A DNA stretch of 11,423 bases from an uncultured Moraxellaceae bacterium (GTDB lineage Bacteria; Pseudomonadota; Gammaproteobacteria; Pseudomonadales; Moraxellaceae). A program made the translations under genes and the position numbers. The DNA lies in assembly GCA_937952925.1 (NCBI GenBank), contig CALFYA010000412.1:1-11423 (forward strand), given 5' to 3'. Positions within the stretch are counted from its first letter, which is position 1. The number at the start of each line of letters is the position of its first letter. Shown here in pieces: positions 7,016 through 11,423 of the stretch. The notes under the pieces are model-generated. The model was not told where the DNA came from. It ran no database searches and saw nothing but the letters and a program-made list of their open reading frames with translations.

Positions 7016-7960
7016 TCAGCCCGCACAAGACTGAACAAGCTGTAATTCGTGATGGGGTGAAACTTGAGGCTGCCAGAGTTGATCAACAATACGATACTGG
7101 CCTAGACCAAATATGCTGTTCTTTCCCGCATGAAGCCATTGCCCCAAGTAAAGATAAGGCCAAACCGCATCAGGAATATCACGCAGGTAGACTCGGCCCA
7201 CGAGTCCACCGAGATTCATTTCACGTTTTTGGCGACTAGAATAGCGTGTCCATTGTGTCCATTTGACCCGACGCTCAAGCTGTATGGCATCAAAATCAAC
7301 GCTAGCTTCAACGCTTTGAAATGATTGTTGCGGCATGGCATACAGTTGCGCCATCATCTGATAACGGCGTAGTACTGCTTTGAGTAAAATCGGTGCGGTG
7401 AGATGTTCGGCGGTAATCCAATCACCGTAATGCTGTAGGCGCATCGGACTGACCAATTGCAGGTGTACATCTCTGGGGTTGGGTGGAATGTTGCTCGCGG
7501 GTTGATCGAGCATACTCATGCCCAGCAACATCGCCTGGCCGCGTCGCCCTTGTGGGTCGGCAGCACCTATACCGTCATGTAGCGCACGTTGCCATGCCAA
7601 CTGGATAATCATCTGCTGTTGATGGGCAAACTGCCCAATCAACACCACATCAAAATAGCCTTGCTCACCTTCTTGCAGCACCACTCCGCCCAGCACCGGC
7701 TCAATTGCGATCGGTGCAGGAATGTCTTGCTGCTGGTCGTGCTGGACTTGCTGCATGGGTGGGTCAAACAATTGGCGATACAGACAGCTGGTCGCAGGCT
7801 CACAACAACACACTCCTCGGTTGCGAGGAGCAGTCATACAAGCGATGGATTTGAGCGCGTGTCCAAATGCGCCCCGCAACGCTGAACCTGCATACTCCGG
7901 TAGTTTGATCGGCGTGATGGCTTGGTATCGGATGCGGTGGCGGCTGATGGGTAGGGTCAT
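7016..7960 (-). CDS. cas6: Cas6 pre-crRNA endoribonuclease (314 aa)
   Basis: Cas6 is the RAMP-fold RNase that cuts CRISPR precursor RNA in the repeats to give mature crRNAs. Seen here: an early LRGAFGHALKSIAC (28-41), the family's typical RGAFG turn, followed by a cysteine cluster (Cys51, 52, 53 and 59 in CCCEPATSCLY), and a C-terminal LGQWLHAGKNSIFGLGQYRI (272-291) that carries the Gly-rich loop defining RAMP proteins. This matches the broad Cas6 family that has Cys-rich N-termini rather than the short Cas6e/Cas6f forms. Catalytic residues vary in this family, so none is named with certainty; His277 and Lys280 are near the RNA-binding loop. Its ATG overlaps the stop of the upstream CARF gene by one base (TAATG), with only a weak ribosome site, so translation is probably coupled. 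It is the last gene of the interference block. Confidence 0.88.
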   Translation of the reverse strand: MTLPISRHRIRYQAITPIKLPEYAGSALRGAFGHALKSIACMTAPRNRGVCCCEPATSCLYRQLFDPPMQQVQHDQQQDIPAPIAIEPVLGGVVLQEGEQGYFDVVLIGQFAHQQQMIIQLAWQRALHDGIGAADPQGRRGQAMLLGMSMLDQPASNIPPNPRDVHLQLVSPMRLQHYGDWITAEHLTAPILLKAVLRRYQMMAQLYAMPQQSFQSVEASVDFDAIQLERRVKWTQWTRYSSRQKREMNLGGLVGRVYLRDIPDAVWPYLYLGQWLHAGKNSIFGLGQYRIVDQLWQPQVSPHHELQLVQSCAG

Positions 7961-9066
7961 TAGTGCAGCGCCTTATCTACTTTTTGCAAGGTGAATTGAT
8001 AACCCTCTTTTTTCATAAATATTCGATAATTACCATCTAGATCACACTCCCAAATATTCTCAGCTTTATACTTGGACTGCTGCAGTGGTTTGGCATCTAA
8101 TTTTTTAAGCATCAATTTACAATCGCCCTCGGCATAGGCCGAAAGCATGGCAATACGATCATTAATCAAATACAGCAGATCGGGTGAACGGCCATCACAA
8201 CTTGATACAAAATCAGCATCATATCGAACCCGATCAGAGCAACTCGGCCATAGTTTTTGCTGGTAAATACATCTATGAGATGATAACCACAACAACTCTC
8301 CCCATTCCGACAACATGACTTCATCACCTAAATGAAACAACATCAGTTCAGGAATTGACTTTTGTTGTGTGGCGTTAATCGTCATCGACTGGCTGAGTCG
8401 CCTGAAGGTATTCAAATGATCCGTAATGAGCTGATAGGCGTCGAGTGTGAGCGGTAACGTCGGGATACGAATAATCTCACTACTGCCTTCAAACAAATAG
8501 AAGCTTTGATCAGCATAAAGGGTAGATAGTGCCTGCAAAAAACCGTTGAGACTTTTAAAACCACCTGTCAAATTGAATTGAATTTGATAGCCGCTCGCTT
8601 TATAGCTTGTGAGCAACTCATCAAGCCGCCGAACCAAGCTTGACAGTGCCTGTCTAAAGCTCTCCAGAGATCCTGTGTTCAGTCCATCGGCTGAAATCAC
8701 TTGGGCGCTATAACCTCGATGTTGCAACCAAGCAGATATTGCCTCAGCTGTACTCGCGCCAAGTGCAGTATCCGTTGCCAACAACAGATACATATCAGAT
8801 GAAGATGGCTTCCAATCAGCCTGACTGTGCCAGCATAACAAGCCGTTTAACTCTGCACTCAGCCGCTTTGCTTGGGCGTCATCGGCATCAATCAGTAATT
8901 GTTGGCGTGCAGCAACATGCTGGTGCAATCTCGCCGCAACCTCTGTGGGCATATGCTCCCAACGCTGTAGGTTGGCTGATTGGTTGAGCATCTGGCGTAA
9001 CTCAGCATCGATGCCTAAGTTAGTCAGTAAGCTAGTGCCACAAGTGTTTAGAATTAAGTTTGGCAT
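7960..9066 (-). CDS. CARF-domain effector with RelE-like C-terminus, Cami1-like (368 aa)
   Basis: The N-terminal ~205 residues are a CARF domain, which binds the cyclic oligoadenylate made by Cas10 when the type III complex meets target RNA. Supporting motifs are LILNTCGTSLLTN (4-16), LLLATDTALGAS (94-105) and the ligand-site loop FNLTGGFKSLNGFL (164-177), which resemble the APE2256/Csm6-type CARF families. About 210-260 looks helical. The C-terminal ~95 residues (about 275-368) follow the RelE toxin pattern: a beta strand, two helices, then WECDLDGNYRIFM and GYQFTLQKV as the last strands. No HEPN R-x4-6-H motif is present, so this is not a Csm6/Csx1 RNase. A CARF-RelE fusion matches Cami1, a signal-activated, ribosome-dependent mRNA interferase. 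The CARF call is firm; the RelE part is inferred from pattern. Both neighbours (cmr6 and cas6) are joined by TAATG overlaps. Confidence 0.78.
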   Translation of the reverse strand: MPNLILNTCGTSLLTNLGIDAELRQMLNQSANLQRWEHMPTEVAARLHQHVAARQQLLIDADDAQAKRLSAELNGLLCWHSQADWKPSSSDMYLLLATDTALGASTAEAISAWLQHRGYSAQVISADGLNTGSLESFRQALSSLVRRLDELLTSYKASGYQIQFNLTGGFKSLNGFLQALSTLYADQSFYLFEGSSEIIRIPTLPLTLDAYQLITDHLNTFRRLSQSMTINATQQKSIPELMLFHLGDEVMLSEWGELLWLSSHRCIYQQKLWPSCSDRVRYDADFVSSCDGRSPDLLYLINDRIAMLSAYAEGDCKLMLKKLDAKPLQQSKYKAENIWECDLDGNYRIFMKKEGYQFTLQKVDKALH

Positions 9067-10295
9067 TATAATAACCCTGCTTGACGTTTCAGTGTATTAA
9101 TACGCTCCTTCCATTTTTTGTTTTCTTTGATTGGTTTACCGAACCAGATCGGTAGCTTAGCTTCAAACATGGTCAAAGCCGCCTGAATGTCAGCGTGATC
9201 CTGCCACGTCTCAACCACTGTACATAGCTCAGCAAACCCGTATTTTTTGCCGTCGATATCAACCGCCACGCTGGTCACCGGTCCCTTGCCTTTCCATTTG
9301 CTCTCTTCAGGCAAGTTGGTTTCAAACGCCAACAACATCGCTTGATTCGGGCTGAGATTAGCTTGAGCAGTTTTGAGCTTTTCAGCCCTTGCTTGTTCTT
9401 CACGCTGCCTTTTGTCTTGCTCGAGCTTGGCGGTATTGAGCTCAAGCACACCATATCCAACGGCAGTCTTAGCACCAAAACCGAACCAGTCAAAAGTGTA
9501 TTCAAAGCACTTTTGTAGCATATCTTGCCAGCAGTCGGTTAGCCCTGCGTGCTCAAGCAAGTGCGGGTTAGCAGTGATATGAAAATTAAATTCAGCACCA
9601 GCGGCGACGCACAAAAACGGCACAGGAATCGGCTGCCCCGAATCATGAGGCGTGTCAGTGCCTTGCAGGTAGTGGCTCTGGTGCGGGGTCAGAATGTCTA
9701 CAGACATGGATTGGGGTGCTTTACCACCAACAGTGCTGACTTTTGGTGACACAATCACATCCCAAAACGTTAATGCACCGCGCAAGAACTGCTCTGAATT
9801 TTCGTTGCCAGTCGGTACATCAGAGCCGAACAGGGCTTCTTCAGTTTTGGCTGTCCAACCGTGTGCACCCTCGCCGAACGCATCTTGCGCCAACAGTCGT
9901 GCCGTGTTGCGCAATACGCCTTTGACACCACTCCCCGCCAGATACGGCAGACCGTACGGCTGAATAAACGCAAAGCCGTTTTCGAGCGGATGCTCCATGC
10001 CTGTGCCGGTCATAAATGGCGCGAGACTTTTAGCACTAATGGATAGCTTGATTTGCGGGTCGACGTTCGCCATTAGAGTATCTTGACGTGCAATCAGGGC
10101 TTTGGTCTGTGCTTGTGCTGCTGCAGAGTACGGCAAAACTTTGTTCAGTGCGTCGTTTTTGGCGTGGTCGTCTAAGCTCCAGTCATTTTTCCACACAGGG
10201 AAAAATGTATAAAACTTTGCCGCTGGCGACAAGCTGTCATAAAAACCGGCAGCATTATCATCCATATAGCGCGGTGTGGCTGCAATACCCATCAT
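9066..10295 (-). CDS. cmr6: Cmr6 RAMP subunit with C-terminal extension (409 aa)
   Basis: Cmr6 is a Cas7-like RAMP protein at the distal end of the type III-B effector backbone, where it contacts the crRNA 3' part. Evidence: LPYLAGSGVKGVLRNTARL (116-134) with the family's GSGVKG turn, SVDILTPHQSHYLQG (198-212), which is a Cmr6 hallmark, and the RAMP glycine loop FGFGAKTAVGYG (271-282). The family usually ends soon after this loop. Here a charged helix (about 285-312, rich in Lys/Glu/Arg/Gln) is followed by a further ~100 residues with no recognised function. The ATG is joined to the cmr5 stop by TAATG and has GGAG about 5-6 bases upstream; a second ATG follows directly. Confidence 0.9.
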   Translation of the reverse strand: MMGIAATPRYMDDNAAGFYDSLSPAAKFYTFFPVWKNDWSLDDHAKNDALNKVLPYSAAAQAQTKALIARQDTLMANVDPQIKLSISAKSLAPFMTGTGMEHPLENGFAFIQPYGLPYLAGSGVKGVLRNTARLLAQDAFGEGAHGWTAKTEEALFGSDVPTGNENSEQFLRGALTFWDVIVSPKVSTVGGKAPQSMSVDILTPHQSHYLQGTDTPHDSGQPIPVPFLCVAAGAEFNFHITANPHLLEHAGLTDCWQDMLQKCFEYTFDWFGFGAKTAVGYGVLELNTAKLEQDKRQREEQARAEKLKTAQANLSPNQAMLLAFETNLPEESKWKGKGPVTSVAVDIDGKKYGFAELCTVVETWQDHADIQAALTMFEAKLPIWFGKPIKENKKWKERINTLKRQAGLL

Positions 10296-10783
10296 TACGC
10301 TCCAGCTTGTGTGTTACCCACGTTTAATGCACTGGCAAAATGCCGAATCCAACGAATCACTGCTAGCGTTTCCTCAGTGATCTGACGGTATTCTGGGCTA
10401 GATTTCTGGCAGATCTCGCTCATCACTGCGGAGAACTCAGCGTTTTTAATCAGCCCTTGTTGCTGCAACCACGCAAAAATATCCTCAAGTAGAGCCGCAT
10501 GTTCGTTACCGCCCGCACGAGAAAAAGAGCCCTTGGTTTTTTGGCCATAAAATGCCAACGTCGGCATCAGGCCATTTTGCATGATCAGCGTGCCAGCACC
10601 TTTACTGAGTTTGGTGTAAGCATCAAACAGCGTGCCTTGATTGCGCTGCATCTGCATCATTTTTTTCCAAATAAATTCAGCACGCTTTTGGTCTAGCGTT
10701 TGCACTACAGGCTTAGGTTTATGAACGACACTCGTCTGCGATGCAGTGCTGTGATTTTGGTTTTTATTATGCTTATGGCTCAT
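10295..10783 (-). CDS. cmr5: Cmr5 small subunit (162 aa)
   Basis: Cmr5 is the small helical subunit that forms the inner filament (Cmr5/Cas11 row) of the III-B complex and lies along the target RNA. The core starts at TLDQKRAEFIWKKM (29-42), followed by the conserved LIMQNGLMPTLAFYGQK (66-82), and ends with helices around ETLAVIRWIRHFASAL (138-153). The family is usually about 110-135 residues. The excess here is an N-terminal ~28-residue tail rich in His, Lys, Asn, Gln and Ser (MSHKHNKNQNHSTASQ...), probably disordered and perhaps RNA-contacting. The start is firm: AGGAGGTG lies about 5 bases upstream, and the ATG overlaps the cmr4 stop as TAATG. Confidence 0.9.
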   Translation of the reverse strand: MSHKHNKNQNHSTASQTSVVHKPKPVVQTLDQKRAEFIWKKMMQMQRNQGTLFDAYTKLSKGAGTLIMQNGLMPTLAFYGQKTKGSFSRAGGNEHAALLEDIFAWLQQQGLIKNAEFSAVMSEICQKSSPEYRQITEETLAVIRWIRHFASALNVGNTQAGA

Positions 10784-11388
10784 TACACACCTCCTGCTAC
10801 ATGTACCAACACTTGACCACGCCCAGTTGTGGCATCTCCGCCGACTTGCAGCAGTTTATTGTGTAGACCTTTGTCACCGGCTAGCACCCAATCTAGCACC
10901 TCACTGGCTCTGGTTGCACCCGACTTACTGCGCTCATCTGAAGCCATCACCAATTGAATCATCAGGCTTTCGGGTGGCAGGTTTTCGGTATAAAACAAAC
11001 CGCCGCCGTCAGCCACGCCAGTCTCTTGGTTAATGCGTACATGTGGCTCAATGCTGGTGGCATGCTTGACAAAATAACCAAAGTCATCATCGTTCATCAG
11101 CACCAAGTCGGTTTTAACCTTGTCTTTAAAAAACGATTGTGTGTCTGAAAGTGCGTAGTTGGCCAGCTGCTCAGCGATTTTAGACAGTGCCTCATCAGGC
11201 TTTGCGTTTAACTCATACGCCTCCACAAACAGCTTGCCATCGGTCAGCAGCTCAGTCTGCGTTACGCTACAGTCACCACTTTTGGGCACAGCAGGGTCAT
11301 TCCATACGGGAAGACCGGCTTGTTGCAACAGACGCTTAGCACGCGCCAAAGCCATCGGGCTGGTGGCGTACACATAGCCTGCCTTGTT
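10783..11388 (-). CDS. cmr4: Cmr4 backbone RAMP nuclease, 5' end missing (201 aa visible)
   Basis: Cmr4 is the Cas7-family backbone subunit of the III-B complex and the one that cuts target RNA at 6-nt intervals. The visible part begins mid-protein at NKAGYVYATSPMALARAKRL, matching the family's central segment that ends in a tyrosine/threonine-proline turn, and continues with VLMNDDDFGYFVKHATSIEP, then HVRINQETGVADGGGLFYTE, ENLPPESLMIQLVMAS and a C-terminal glycine loop LLQVGGDATTGRGQV. The family is usually about 280-310 residues, so roughly 80-100 N-terminal residues, including the catalytic Asp region, are lost. The frame stays open to 11388, where adapter sequence begins. A GTG at 11371-11373 could be mistaken for a start but lies inside the conserved segment. 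The stop overlaps cmr5 as TAATG. Confidence 0.92.
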   Translation of the reverse strand, partial: NKAGYVYATSPMALARAKRLLQQAGLPVWNDPAVPKSGDCSVTQTELLTDGKLFVEAYELNAKPDEALSKIAEQLANYALSDTQSFFKDKVKTDLVLMNDDDFGYFVKHATSIEPHVRINQETGVADGGGLFYTENLPPESLMIQLVMASDERSKSGATRASEVLDWVLAGDKGLHNKLLQVGGDATTGRGQVLVHVAGGV

Positions 11389-11423
11389 AGATCGGAAGAG
11401 CGTCGTGTAGGGAAAGAGTGTCT
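11389..11423. other. Illumina adapter sequence at contig end (artefact)
   Basis: From 11389 the sequence begins AGATCGGAAGAGC and continues for 33 bases as an exact match, from memory, to the reverse complement of the Illumina P5/TruSeq universal adapter. The last two bases (CT, 11422-11423) fall outside it and may be index bases or noise. This is not genomic DNA. It marks the artificial right end of the contig, inside cmr4. Confidence 0.97.

Noticed and set aside
7960..9066. Csm6/Csx1-type HEPN RNase identity for the CARF protein
   Set aside because: No R-x4-6-H motif is present in the C-terminal half, and the strand pattern there fits RelE better.
11371..11373. GTG as the true start of cmr4
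   Set aside because: The frame remains open upstream to the adapter boundary, and the GTG falls inside the conserved GYVYATSP segment of the mid-protein.
1..11388. CRISPR array, tRNA, rRNA or insertion sequence anywhere in the window
   Set aside because: No regularly spaced direct repeats, transposase motifs or structural RNA signatures were seen; coding genes fill nearly all the sequence.

Overview
The window carries one continuous type III-B (Cmr) CRISPR-Cas locus. Every supportable gene is on the minus strand, so transcription runs from the right end to the left end. The assignment to III-B rests on recognisable Cmr4, Cmr5 and Cmr6. Moderate GC content, Gln/His-rich proteins and a compact operon style suggest a Gram-negative bacterium, most likely a gammaproteobacterium; no marker gene fixes the taxon. 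The last ~35 bases (11389-11423) are Illumina adapter sequence, so the contig is a draft or metagenomic assembly that stops artificially inside cmr4. Cas10 (Cmr2), Cmr3 and Cmr1 would be expected beyond that end and are not visible.

Layout in transcription order. (1) Interference and signalling block, 11388 to 7016: cmr4 (5' truncated), cmr5, cmr6, a CARF-domain protein whose C-terminus looks like a RelE toxin (Cami1-like), and cas6. All four gene junctions in this block are the same one-base overlap, TAATG, which points to a single translationally coupled operon. (2) A 204-base gap holding a perfect 9-bp inverted repeat. (3) A very large gene (6811-1865, 1648 aa) encoding a UvrD/Rep-like superfamily 1 helicase with a complete motif set, a long TPR-like helical region, an acidic low-complexity linker and an unassigned C-terminal domain. 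(4) A 160-base gap with a GC-rich hairpin just after the helicase stop. (5) The adaptation block: cas2, cas1, and a second, divergent cas2, tightly packed. No CRISPR array is visible; one may lie just beyond the left end.

How the parts may work together: Cas6 would process pre-crRNA, and the Cmr complex would bind target RNA and, through the unseen Cas10, make cyclic oligoadenylate. The CARF-RelE protein would sense that signal and cut mRNA to slow translation. Cas1 and one or both Cas2 proteins would insert spacers. The giant helicase is the least explained part. It sits between the interference and adaptation blocks, where it could prepare DNA for spacer capture or act as a separate defence component. 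Its N-terminal ~95 residues also have a RelE/ParE-like pattern. No gene-free stretch exceeds 300 bases.
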